A stretch of 64,000 bases of DNA from Iris pallida (taxonomy: Eukaryota; Streptophyta; Magnoliopsida; Asparagales; Iridaceae), in contig JANAVB010004000.1 in assembly GCA_029216955.1 (NCBI GenBank), positions 2,877,829 to 2,941,828 of the forward strand, given 5' to 3'. The translations under genes and the position numbers were made by a program. The notes below the pieces were generated by a model. It did no database searches and was not told the origin of the DNA. It worked only from the letters and a program-made list of their open reading frames with translations. Shown in pieces: positions 1-10,331 of the stretch. The stretch's first letter is position 1. The number at the start of each line of letters is the position of its first letter.

Positions 1-1477
1 CCAGGTGCAAGTGATCTTCCCATGAACTACCGAAGTCAAGTGTGCAAGACCGCAACATGTCTTCAAGAGTCTGGATCGTGCGCTCCGACTGGCCATCTGT
101 CTGCGGGTGATATGCTGAACTGAACTGGAGATGAGTTCCCAAACTCTCTTGCAAGCTACGCCAAAAGTGTGACATAAATCTTGAATCTCGGTCCGAGGTG
201 ATACTGACTGGCACTCCGTGCAATCTGACAATCTGTCTGAGGTACATCTCCGCTAGCTGAGCCGTCGACTGACCAACTCTAAACGGGAGAAAGTGCGCTA
301 CCTTGGTAAGCCTATCCACAATGACCCAAATAGCATCTCTACTAGCTGGGGATCTAGGTAATCCAGTCACGAAATCCATGGTCACATGCTCCCACTTCCA
401 TTCTGGAATCGATAAGGGCTGAAGAAGTCCAGTCGGTCTCTGATGTTCGGCTTTAACTTGTTGGCAAACCAAATACCGAGAGACAAACCGAGCTATCTCC
501 CGCTTCATGCCATTCCACCAGAAGTGCTGACGGATATCACGATACATTTTCGTACTGCCAGGATGGATGGAATACTGAGAACTGTGCGCCTCTGACATGA
601 TCTCCTGTCTGATATCTCCATTGGGTACACAAAGACGCTTACCATGTCGAAGTGTACCATCCTCATGAATACATAAATCTGGTCTTCGTCCTACTTCATA
701 CTCTGCTCTGAGTCGCTGAAGCTTGGAATCTGCCGACTGCGCCATCCGGATCCTCTCGACTATAGTGGACTGAACTTGCATGCTGGCCATCAACGCCACA
801 CTGGAAGGGAGAACAACTTCAATACCCATCTTCTGAAGATCGGCTAACAGCTCTGGTTGCGCTGTTAGGAAATAAGCTCCGGCTCTCCTGCTCAATGCAT
901 CTGCTACGACATTGGCCGTCCCAGGATGATACTGCAAGCTGACATCATAATCCACAAGAAGCTCCAGCCACCTCCTCTGACACATGTTAAGATCCTTCTG
1001 GGTGAAAACATACTTCAGGCTCTTGTGGTCGGTAAAAATCTCTACCCTATCTCCGTACAAGTTGTGCCTCCACAACTTAAGTGCAAACATCACTGCTGCC
1101 AGCTCCAAGTTATGGGTTGGGTAATTCCTCTCATGATCATGAAGTTGTCGTGACGCATAAGCTATTACCTTTCCATGCTGCATCAGAACACATCCTAAAC
1201 CTCTGTCTGAAGCATCAAAATACACTAAAAATCCTTCGGTTCCATCTGGAAGTGTGAGAATAAGAGCTGTTATCAATCCTCGCTTCAACTGCTCAAAAGA
1301 ACTCTGACACTCTGCTGTCCAAGCAAACTGTGCATCCTTGCGGGTCAACTACGTCAATGGCGCTGAAATTCGAGCAAAATTCGAAACAAACCGCCGGTAG
1401 TAGCCGGCCAATCCAAGAAAACTACGAACCTCTGCAACTGTGCTGGGTACTGGCCATGACTCAATAGCTACAATCTT
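1..1477 (-). pseudogene. Element 1 pol, RNase H and integrase part (decayed)
   Basis: Translating the minus strand gives RNase H ([17 protein letters not shown], then [10 protein letters not shown]), the integrase zinc-binding region ([13 protein letters not shown], then [11 protein letters not shown]) and the catalytic core ([37 protein letters not shown]). It continues in frame from the RT part upstream, but a TAG at 1478-1480 separates them and a second TAG near 1350 lies in a motif that normally reads PLTxLTRK, where Q is common. The integrase runs off the window at base 1. The enzyme would degrade the RNA strand of the hybrid and insert cDNA into the chromosome; this copy cannot make it without readthrough. 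Family confidence is high. Confidence 0.85.
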
Positions 1478-3343
1478 CTAGGGATCTACTTCTACTCCTC
1501 CTCTGGTGATGATATGACCCAAGTACGAAATACGATCGAGCCAGAACTCGTATTTACTGAACTTGGCATATAACTGGTGCTCTCTGAGGATCTGAAGAAC
1601 CATACGGAGATGCTGCTCATGCTCCGCCTCACTCTTGCTGTAGACCAGAATGTCATCCAAGAACACAATCACAAACTGATCCAAGTAAGGCATGAAGATG
1701 CGATTCATGAGGTCCATGAATACTGCCGGCGCATTGGTTGCTCCAAAAGGCATAACAAGGAACTCCCAATGCCCATATCTCGATCTAAAAGCCGTCTTCG
1801 GGATGTCCTGCTCTCTGACTCTGATCTGATGATAACCTGAGCGCAAATCAATCTTCGAGAATACTGAAGCCCCCTTGAGTTGATCAAACAAGTCATCTAT
1901 CCTCGGAAGAGGGTATCTGTTCTTGATTGTCACTGAGTTCAAGGTACGATAATCAACACATAACCTGGACGTACCATCCTTCTTTTTCACAAGAAGCATC
2001 GGGGCTCCCCAAGGCGATCCACTAGCACGAATAAATCCCTTGGTTCTGAGTTCTTCAATCATCTTGTACAATATCTCCAACTCTGATGGCGCCATCCTGT
2101 AGACTCTCTCTGATACTGGGGCTGTCCCGAGAATCAAGTCTATAGTGAACTCGATCTCCCGCTCCGAAGGAATACCTGGAAGCTCCTCTGGAAAAACATC
2201 TGGGAACTCATCCACTATCCTGGGCAACTGAACTGCTGCTACTGCCATCCGCAATACTGGAGGAGATGACTCAACCTCACCTCGAGAGAAAGAAAACTCC
2301 GGCTCTTCTGGAATGCTAAAAACAATCCTACCAATATGGCAGTCTATCCTAGCATACTGGTTCCTCAACCAATCCATCCCTAAGACCACATCATAATCGG
2401 CCATCGGAAATTCTATCAATCTAGCGGGGAATTCCCTACCGCTAACTACGATCCGACACGAGGAAAACACTCTATCTACTCCCACAAGTCCGTTACCAGT
2501 AAGTATATTAAGCCTTACTGATAATGACTCGGGCTCCAATCCTACCCGTGTCGCGAATCGTGCAGACATAAAAGAATGCGATGCACCAGAATCAAATAAA
2601 GCTGAAGCTGGAAAGGAGTTGACGAGAATAGTACCTGCCACTACCTCACCTGGTGCCAACTCTTCCTCCACGGTCATCACCATAGCCTGACCGTGCCCTC
2701 GGGGTGCTGGTCCCCTCTGTTGAAACCCTCGCTGCCTACTCTGACTCAAGGCCTGGGCTTGCGTATACTGCTGGGGGCTCTGTTGCTGAAACGCCTGGGA
2801 CTGAGGTGGCAAGGGCCTCGGCAATGGATACTGCTGCTGTTGGACCGGAGCTGGTCCTCTCACCGAAGAGCTAGAAAGGTTGGACGATGATGAACCACCC
2901 CTGTTCGGGCAGGATCCAACCCTATGGTCTGGTGCTCCACAAGCCAGACACAATCCCTGTGTCCTGCGACATTCTGCCACCACATGGCCTGGCTTTCCAT
3001 AATGAGAACAACCCACTGCGGAAGATTGCTTCTGCTTCTGCTGCTGCTGAGGGTGCGTCGGAGTTGAATGCTGAACCGACGTTACTGAGGCCGCTCGCCT
3101 CGGAGCTCCAATAGTCAAAGCCCTGGCTGCCGGGGCCAGTGCTGAAGACTGATTCATCTGGCCATGAGATCTCTTCCGACCCCCGGTCCTATCCACAATC
3201 CTCTGGGAGGTATACTCATGCCTCCGGGCTGCTCTCAATACTGCATCAAAAGTCTGATGCTCAAACTGCTCGACTGCCAACAAGATCTCCAAGTGAAGTC
3301 CCTGCTGGAACCGCTGGGCTCTATCATACTCGGTTGCTACCAA
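1478..3343 (-). pseudogene. Element 1 gag C-terminus, protease and reverse transcriptase
   Basis: An open stretch of 621 codons. It begins inside gag ([14 protein letters not shown]), then a Q-rich stretch and two zinc knuckles: the first is damaged ([14 protein letters not shown], second Cys replaced by Tyr), the second intact ([14 protein letters not shown]). The aspartic protease active site is [11 protein letters not shown], and [10 protein letters not shown] marks the end of the protease. RT shows [28 protein letters not shown] and the catalytic FLDD box. The 5' limit is the TAA at 3407-3409 or the next Met, not a real start; translation would have begun further upstream in gag. The frame ends at TAG 1478-1480 inside the connection to RNase H. 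Confidence 0.88.
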
Positions 3344-3406
3344 AGTGGGAGCAAACCGACTGAGTCTGGAAAACTCGGCCGCATATCCGTCGACCGACCT
3401 GCCTCC

Positions 3407-3970
3407 TTACTTCAGATTTGTGAACCTCGTCTGTAGATCGTACCAAGCTACATCATCAAAATACTTGGTCTGGAATCTCTTCCGGAATACTGCCCAAGCA
3501 ATGGGGGCTGCTAATCCAACGGCCTGTGCTGCCCACCAGCTGCGGGCAAGATCTAACAACTGCAGGCGTACAATGGCCACCTTCTCGTTCTCTGGAGTCC
3601 TGGCTGCTTCTAGAATCACTTCTGTGTCCTGAAGCCATGCATCTGCCGCGATAGCATCTTCACTACCGTCGAAGAATGGAGGGTTCAAGCGCTTGAAGCT
3701 GTTGGCAGCGCTGTTACCCTGATGACCACCCCGGGTCAAAGCATCCGTCACTGCCTGGTGCAAGGCATCTCCACGTCGATCTTGGGAAGCTATCAAGGTC
3801 CTGACGAGTCCTACCAAAGTGCCGTCATCATGTTCTACAGGTTGAACTGGCTGGACTGGTGGCTCTCCGCCAGAAGACACGACTCTGGAGGCTACTCCGG
3901 AATGCTGGACTTGATCTCCAGGTTGCTGCTGGTCCGCGGGAGGTGCTCCGTCTTGCTGATCAGTAGGACC
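3407..3970 (-). pseudogene. Element 1 gag N-terminal part
   Basis: Open frame of 157 codons from 3880, extendable in frame toward about 3970 with further P/Q-rich residues. It contains the gag signature of Tekay-type elements: NPPFFDGSEDAIAADAWLQD followed by LLDLARSWWAAQ and FRKRFQTKYFDD. It stops at TAA 3407-3409 in the motif [21 protein letters not shown], which then continues in the same frame, so one substitution interrupts gag. The start codon is not clear; the most upstream ATG near 4000 lies in another frame, suggesting an early frameshift. Confidence 0.75.
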
Positions 3971-4132
3971 ACGAACAATGCCGCTGAAGAAGACGACATA
4001 GGGAATAATAAGGAAAGACCAGGACAGATCAACGATACAAGTATATGATCAGGACAAGAATCCAGGGATTCAGAAGATACGAGCAGAGATCAAGGACGAA
4101 TACCGATTGAGACATCTATTCGGTAAACCCTC

Positions 4133-4177
4133 ACATATCTTGATTTACAAGACCTGCATGGGCCACCACTTAAACCA
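4133..4177 (-). other. Element 1 leader next to LTR, putative primer binding site
   Basis: On the minus strand the LTR ends in GCGTGACA at 4178 and is followed by TGGTTTAAGTGGTGGCCCATGCAGG. The core GTGGYGGCCYATGCAGG recurs at the same place in elements 2 and 3. It is not the usual initiator-Met site beginning TGGTATCAGAGC. Which tRNA, if any, primes here is unknown to me. Confidence 0.5.
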
Positions 4178-7094
4178 TGTCACGCCCCAGAACCAGAATA
4201 CTGGAGAGCGGGGGCAGACATAGCCAGCTACGTATATTGAAATGGATTCCATCTCGCTATACGGTCACGGCTGTCTAGGATACATGAGGGTTTATCTACA
4301 AGCCAACAGTCTCTTAAGGTCATGAACAAGCCTAGTGTCTCAATCATAAGCAAGTAAGTAAGAGTCACAAGATGTATGATCATTAAATATACAATAATAA
4401 GGCGTCCCAAATATTACATATTCAGCTGATCATGAAGCTAGTCGTTACAAAATGTTAGGACTAGCAAGAGTTTAGTCATACATGATCAACCCTAAGATTT
4501 ATCAATCATGTTACAGCCCGTAGGCAGACAGTAAGTAAGTGCAATCGAGCTAAACAGGTGCTCGTCGGCTAAATGCCTCAAAAGAATATTTTACAATAGA
4601 GCGGGAGAGCCAAAATAACCCACTCGTTGCCAGGGTTCCGTCTAGTAGCCACCATCTGGCTGGAAGGTCGGTAGATCCTCTGGAGCTGCTCCGAAATCTG
4701 GCCACACAAAACCAGCTGGGTCAGACCCCAGAAGAGCAAGTGCCACAAAAGAAGCTTCACTTAAGAACTAAAACCAGCAATCAGCACAGGAATATAAATA
4801 TAAATAAAATAAGGACTGGAATAAAAGGAAACATATCAGGATGATATACGACGAGGTAACCATGGAACTATTCAGATAGCCAGGTTACAACCCGTAAACC
4901 AAACAAGGACCGGGGTTGTAACCCTTCATCTGAATGGAGCTTGGTTTCTCACCATTTATCGGTAAAATAAATACAAGCATTCTGGTCATTCAATAGTCTG
5001 GAACAGGGTCAGGGCAAGACTAGACTGGTTAGACTCCATCCAATCACTTCACGGCCAAGCAAGAACTACGGCTTGATACTTTAACTAACTAGGGTTGTCA
5101 CAAGCCTAATTACTAACAAGATGCAGTGAGATTATTCTACAGCCACAAGCCCTGCAGACCATCCAGGTCACCCCGGTCGAGAGGTTAGGGTTGAATTCAG
5201 GTGGGTACATCGTCTAGGAAACGCATGTACCCTTAAGCAGTTTGAAGGGTGCAACACATGACAGTATGCTGGAAATGTGCCCTACTCGACGACAGGCTAC
5301 AGATCCCAAGCGCGCCCAGGTAACGGGATTGCCTGTAGCTGGAAAATCTCTTCATGACTAATGTATTAATCTAGTTGTTAACCTTAGTCCATTTTAGTAG
5401 GTACTCCTGACCGTGGTACTCAGGAGTCCCCTCCTAGACATGATGCAAGACAGGACTGGATTATTTGTACAAGCACAATCGCCCATGGTGTCCAGGTTAT
5501 TCATACAGGTCATGTCATGTCAGGTAGCCGTCGCAATAGCTTATCAAGATATAACATGTCAGGTTTATCATGTCAAGTGTACTTGTCAGGAGTGCGCCAC
5601 GACGGACCACTATCAGGTCATGTCAGGTCATTATATCAGGAGTGCACCACTATGGGTCACTATCGTGTCATGCTCAGGTATCATTTCCAAACATATTAAA
5701 CAAATCCATGATTATCAAGTTCATGACAAAAGGCGTAAGGATATAAAATAGATATTAAATATCTAATAAAATATCAATATACAGGGCTATAGAAGATCAA
5801 GGGTAATCAGGCTACGCTTAAGCCAGGCTACGCTCAGGCTAGCGTACGCTCAGGTCTGCGTACCAAAGGATCCATACACTTCCAATGGGAAGCGTACGCA
5901 AGGGTCAGCGTACACAAGGGCACACTCAAGCTACTGGTCAGCGTACGCTCAAGCTAGCGTATGCTCAAGACTGCGTACGCTCGAGCTAGCGTACGAAAGG
6001 GGCCAGCGTACGCCTTGCTCGCTTAAGCTAGCGTACCAAGGCATGCGTACGCTCAAGCTAGCGTACGCTCAAGACATGCTGCCAACAGGCAGCGTATCAA
6101 GGCTAGCGTACGCTCGCTAAAGAGCAGCATACACAAGTCAGCGTACGCTCGCTAAATAGCAGCATACTCAAGTCAGCGTACGCTCGCTAAAGAGTAGCAT
6201 ACACAAGTCAGCGTACGCTCGCTAAAGAGCAGCGTACACAAGTCAGCGTACGCTCGCTAAAGAGCAGCGTACACAAGTCAGCGTACGCTCGCTAAAGAGC
6301 AGCGTACACAAGTCAGCGTACGCTCGCTAAAGAGCCGCGTACAGCTCAGTGGCGTAAGCTAAAAACTAGCTCACTGTTCACTGTCTTCTCCAAATGGCAA
6401 GAACAGCAAGAACTCTAAAGTTGAATCTAAGCTTCAATTGTCCACATCTTGGTCAAAACAAGTCCGAATCCAACTTTTCAAAGGTCAAAATTGGGTAGAA
6501 TAAAATTCTCTAAAATATGGAACCATCAAAACTTGAAAACAAACAAGTTTGATAGATCAAAACATCAAAAATCCAAAAATAGCAAAACTCTAGATCTACA
6601 AGAATTAAAGCCTCAAAATGGAAAATGACAAGTTCTAATGTGGTTTAGAATCATGAGGAGAAGCTAATGAAACCATCAAAAGGAGTTCTCTTGTGGAAGC
6701 AAGTTGCACTTACCTATGGTGTTCTTGGTTGGTGGAGAAGAGTAATGGTGGGGGAAGGAGAATTAAATGAGAATTATGGAGGAGAGAAAAGGTTGGTGGG
6801 GATAATAAAGAGGGGGGTTGTGGTGGAAATGAAGGAGAAGCATAGGCTAAGGTGTTCCACCCTTGGCCCATGATGAACCAAGCATTGGGCCGACCGAACC
6901 AAGCCAACCCAAACCGAGAGTTAAACCAAGCCGAGAGCTAAACAAGGAATAATACAAGAAAAGACACGTACACGTATTTCCAAAATACGTAATACGAATC
7001 ACAGGCATTACAGTCTCAATTTACTAAAATCAAACACGATCAATCAAACAAAACACAAAATACAACCTACTTCTAATCCTATCTCTAAATCTGT
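4178..7094 (-). repeat. Element 1 5' LTR (about 2.9 kb)
   Basis: Bounded internally by TGTCACG at 4178 (the minus-strand LTR end reads CGTGACA). The outer end is approximate. No protein of note is encoded; open frames here (for example 5413-5751 plus) are spurious. It contains short CATGTCAGG-type repeats at about 5505-5680, an AGCGTACGCT-rich region at 5840-6355 and an A-rich stretch at 6360-6660. The second LTR lies outside the window, so LTR identity cannot be checked. Confidence 0.65.
5840..6355. repeat. GCGTACGC-rich region with a 35-bp tandem array
   Basis: About 15 occurrences of GCGTACG, mostly as the self-complementary 10-mer AGCGTACGCT, fall in about 520 bp. From 6111 it becomes a regular 35-bp tandem array with unit starts at 6111, 6146, 6181, 6216, 6251, 6286 and a partial unit at 6321. 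Each unit joins CGCTCGCTAAAGAGCAGCGT to ACACAAGTCAGCGTA. Copies differ by one or two bases. It is internal to the LTR of element 1. Confidence 0.95.
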
Positions 7095-8010
7095 ACCTCA
7101 AACTCCAACGGCCTCCGATTGCTATCGGCCCAGTGCCGATGTCTGTCCTACGCCACGCGAAGTCTGTCCCTGATGAGCTTTACCTTCTCGGCTGCGTCAA
7201 CAACCATCTCTGGTCCCAGTAAATCTCGCTCCCCAACATCATCCCAAGATAAGGGTGTACGACACCTACGCCTGTACAGAGCCTCAAACGGTGACATCTA
7301 AATGCTGGCCTGATAACTGTTGTTGTAAGCAAACTCCACCAAATGTAGATGATCCTCCCAGGAACCTCTAAAATCCAGGACGCACGTCCGTAGCATATCC
7401 TCAAGTGTCTGAATAGTCCTCTCTGACTGTCCGTCCGTCTGGGGGTGGTATGCAGTACTAAACTTGAGCTGAGTGCCCAAACTAGTCTGCAGACTCCTCC
7501 AGAAATGGAAAGTAAAGTGACTATCCCGATCTGAGACTATGCTGACAGGACCTCCGTAAATCCTGACTATTTGCCTCATATACAACTCCGCAAGCCTCTC
7601 TGTAGACGTACCCACCTTGAATGGCAAGAAGTGGGCCGATTTGGTCAACCTGTCAATGATGAACCAAATCGCATCTTTCCCTCCTGGTGTACGCGGCAAC
7701 CCAGATACAAAATCTATGGTAATATGTTCCCACTTCCACTCTGGAATGGGCAACAGCTGCAATAATCCTCCGGGCCTCTGCCTCTCTGCCTTGATCTGCT
7801 GACAGATCAAGCATCTAGCTACGAAGTGGGATACCTCCCGCTTCATCCTGTACCACCAGACATGCTCTTGCAGATCCATGTACATCTTGTTGGCACCAGG
7901 ATGTATAGAGTACTGCGATCTGTGAGCCTCCTGCATGATCTGCTCTCTGAGCTCCCCGCTAGGCACACATAACCAGGAACCGTGCCTCAGGGCACCATCC
8001 TCTGCAAGTG
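7095..8010 (-). pseudogene. Element 2 integrase (3' part of split pol)
   Basis: Minus-strand translation gives the zinc-binding region ([33 protein letters not shown]), then the catalytic core with [27 protein letters not shown] and [18 protein letters not shown]. An open stretch of 222 codons spans 7966-7298; past a stop at about 7300 it continues as MSPFEALYRRRCRTPLSWDD and ends at ADSNRRPLEFEV at about 7096. The C-terminal barrel and chromodomain expected of this family are missing because element 1 starts there. It is split from RNase H by the CACTA element at 8011-17608. Confidence 0.87.
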
Positions 8011-8013
8011 AAA

Positions 8014-8043
8014 CACTACTAAAATACCCAACTTTACCGACGG
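8014..8043 (+). repeat. CACTA left terminal inverted repeat
   Basis: Matches the complement of 17576-17605 at 26 of 30 positions, beginning CACTAC. The TIR runs directly into the CGACGG subterminal motifs, so its inner limit is arbitrary. The preceding AAA at 8011-8013 is the target duplication. Confidence 0.93.
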
Positions 8044-8395
8044 AAGTTTAGCGACGGAAGGATTCCGTCGCTAATAGCGACCAGTTTCCGACTTCTTAGC
8101 GACGGATTAGCGACAGACAACATAACATAATTTTTTTTAATTTTAAATGTAACAATTTGTCGGTTTTCCGTCGCTCAGTCGACGAACGTTAGCGACGGAT
8201 TCAGTTGTCGTCGCTTATTCGTCGCCAATGTTGGCGGCAAAATCTTTAAAGCATTGGCGGGAACTTTAGCGACTAACTAGCGACGGATATATCCGTCGGA
8301 ACACTGCTTTTATTTGGCGACGGTTTAGCGACTAATTTATTCCGTCGCTATTCCGTCGCTAGGCTCTGTGCCCTAACTTAAACTGAACCGACGGG
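8044..8395. repeat. CACTA left subterminal repeat region
   Basis: Dense copies of TAGCGACGGA and its complement CCGTCGCTA in both orientations. In CACTA elements such arrays bind the element's TNPA-like protein and are needed for transposition. The left array is about 350 bp, shorter than the right one of about 900 bp. Confidence 0.88.
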
Positions 8396-8424
8396 GGGGA
8401 ATTTTTCATTCCCCCCAAAACACT

Positions 8425-8509
8425 CTCTCTCTCGCGGCTCTCTCTCTCTCTCTCTCGCGGCTCTCTCTCTCCGACACTCTCGCGGCTCTCTCTCTCTCTC
8501 TCTCGCAGG

Positions 8510-8552
<43 letters not shown>

Positions 8553-8840
8553 AATTTTTGGTTTTGGGGGGGTCGGCTTCGCGGGGGGTGGAGAGGGCGG
8601 GGGGGGGTGGTGAATGGGGGGGAGGGTCGGGGGGGTGAGGGTGGCTGGGGGGGTTCGGGTTCGGGTTAGGGTTAGGGGTGGTGGGGGGCTGGGGGGTGAT
8701 GTGGGGCTGGGGGGGTTCGGGTTCGGGTTAGGGGTGGTGGGGGGGAGGGTCAGGGGGGGTGAGGGTGGCTGGGGGGTGAGGGTTAGGGTTAGGGGGGGTG
8801 GGGGGAGGGGCAGGGGGGTGAGGGTTAGGGTTTCTTTCCT
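8425..8840 (+). repeat. CT microsatellite followed by a G-rich, telomere-like stretch
   Basis: 8425-8550 is largely (CT)n broken by CGCGG and CGACA. From about 8560 to 8835 the plus strand is almost all G with T/A spacers, with repeated GGGTTCGGGTTAGGG and GGGTTAGGGTTAGGG words. No gene is supported: the open frame 8614-8907 is a low-complexity Gly/Val/Arg translation. The stretch lies between the left subterminal array and the transposase gene, in the promoter position. Confidence 0.85.
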
Positions 8841-9894
8841 TTGTTCAGATATTTATGATCCCGCCCGCCATAGTGTTGAAAATCAACTGCTGAGAACAAC
8901 CGCATGATATTGAGTCTATTTTTGTTCATCTACTAGAACTAGAATATTTGTTCGTCCTCAAACAAAAAATTGACACGTATTAAATCTATTCAAAATAAAC
9001 CACTTTGAAAGTGATTTTGTAAGAACATCTCCAACCCTATTGTCTTGTTTTGTGTTGTGTATTCTATATGGCATGAGACACTACTAATAAATTTTATTAT
9101 CATGTTCAATATTTCTATGCAATTATAGATAAACAACTTTTGAAGATTAAGGATCGATTCAATAAGACCAATTCACCGTTGTCGACATGCAAGTCAGAGA
9201 GATCTAACGAGTGAGAGACGTGATCATGGAGGCTTTTTTGTGTTCTTGTGTGTTAGATGTTTGTTTCCTTTTCCTCATTATATATGTTTGAAGTATTAAT
9301 TAGAAAGAAATCATGTGCATTAATTGCACTTATCTTTTAAGAGAGCCCTCAACATGAACAATGTCAACAACAACTAACACATCAACCCTCTTAGGCCCGC
9401 TAATTATTTAATTTTTCATCGATTTGCTTACCAAAACTTTGTTTTAGGAAAATAAAATAAAATTGTACATACGTTAATTGTCCAACGCTCTAATCCATAA
9501 AATATGAATAGTCGTAACTGTATTATATAATTTTTGCTTCAACTGGAAAGTTATCTTCTGACCGCAATAAGTAAGCAAAAGAAAGTTATCTTCTGACCGC
9601 AATAATTGTACTTACTATTTTGAACACTCACAAACATGTGACACCACACACATTGTTGGAATTACTCACACTCACTCCTTGACACATTGGCTTGACACTT
9701 GCACTTGCACATCACTTGACCACATATCACACACATTTTCCTCTACACACACAACACCCATAGGTACACACACATGTCCACTGTTCCCAGATTTTCTCCT
9801 TATCCTGTTCTCAGTTTTCAGCCCTTAACCTTTGTGTGTGAGTGAATGCTCTTGGTGAGTTAGTATATTAGATTGGATGTTGAGGATGTATATT

Positions 9895-9933
<39 letters not shown>

Positions 9934-10331
9934 AGGATTTCACATATGTATATAGGTATATGTGGTATGCCATAGACAGTTGACCAGGTTTGACTTAGAG
10001 TTGACTTTGACCTAGATTGGCCTAGAAATCATTTAGACTGAGATTCGAATGAGGAATGGTATGTGAAATGTGGACTGAGAATTAACTTCATTTCCTTAAT
10101 ACTTGATATTGATTCATCCCTTTTAGACTGATTTGAAGATTGAGCCCACATGAACACATGCCCACTGTAAGTTGGTTCCTGAAATCTGAGTTTCCTATTT
10201 AATGTTTACTGTTTGTTAAATCCTGAGAAATTCTTAATCACTGTCTTGGGTCGAACTGAGAATGTAATTTAAGATACAGATTCTTATGTTTAGTTTGTCT
10301 TACGATACAGATTTTCACATCCAAATTGAGG
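8841..10331 (+). promoter_or_regulatory. CACTA 5' non-coding region upstream of the transposase
   Basis: No coding sequence is supported in these 1.5 kb. Visible are a 25-bp direct repeat (9546-9570 and 9581-9605, both GAAAGTTATCTTCTGACCGC plus AATAA), a TA microsatellite at 9898-9930, and at about 9976-10036 a stretch with repeated GTTGAC words that resembles the Tekay LTR segment near 28790-28885. The transposase promoter must lie in this interval, but I cannot single out a TATA box. Confidence 0.6.

Larger units (their letters stand above)
1..7094 (-). mobile_element. Element 1: Tekay-like Ty3/gypsy retrotransposon, truncated by window start
   Basis: Reading the minus strand from high to low coordinates gives LTR (7094-4178), leader, gag, protease, RT, RNase H and most of integrase, so the order is gag-pro-RT-RH-INT, the Ty3/gypsy order. 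The 3' LTR and integrase C-terminus lie outside the window. The right edge is inferred from the place where the integrase of element 2 stops matching its homologue in element 3, right after a short TTTGAGGT stretch at about 7095; the LTR start dinucleotide there is not a clean TG, so that boundary is approximate. The reading frame carries several stops, so the copy is non-autonomous. Assignment to Tekay rests on similarity to element 3, which has a chromodomain. Confidence 0.85.

Noticed and set aside
6111..6355. CRISPR-like array (35-bp repeats)
   Set aside because: Repeats are directly adjacent with no spacers, inside a plant LTR.
8640..8835. Interstitial telomere repeat
   Set aside because: Words are a mix of GGGTTAGGG, GGGTTCGGG and long G runs, not the plant TTTAGGG repeat; the block lies inside a transposon.
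8614..8907. 97-codon Gly/Val/Arg-rich open frame
   Set aside because: Translation of the G-rich GGGTTAGGG block; no codon structure.
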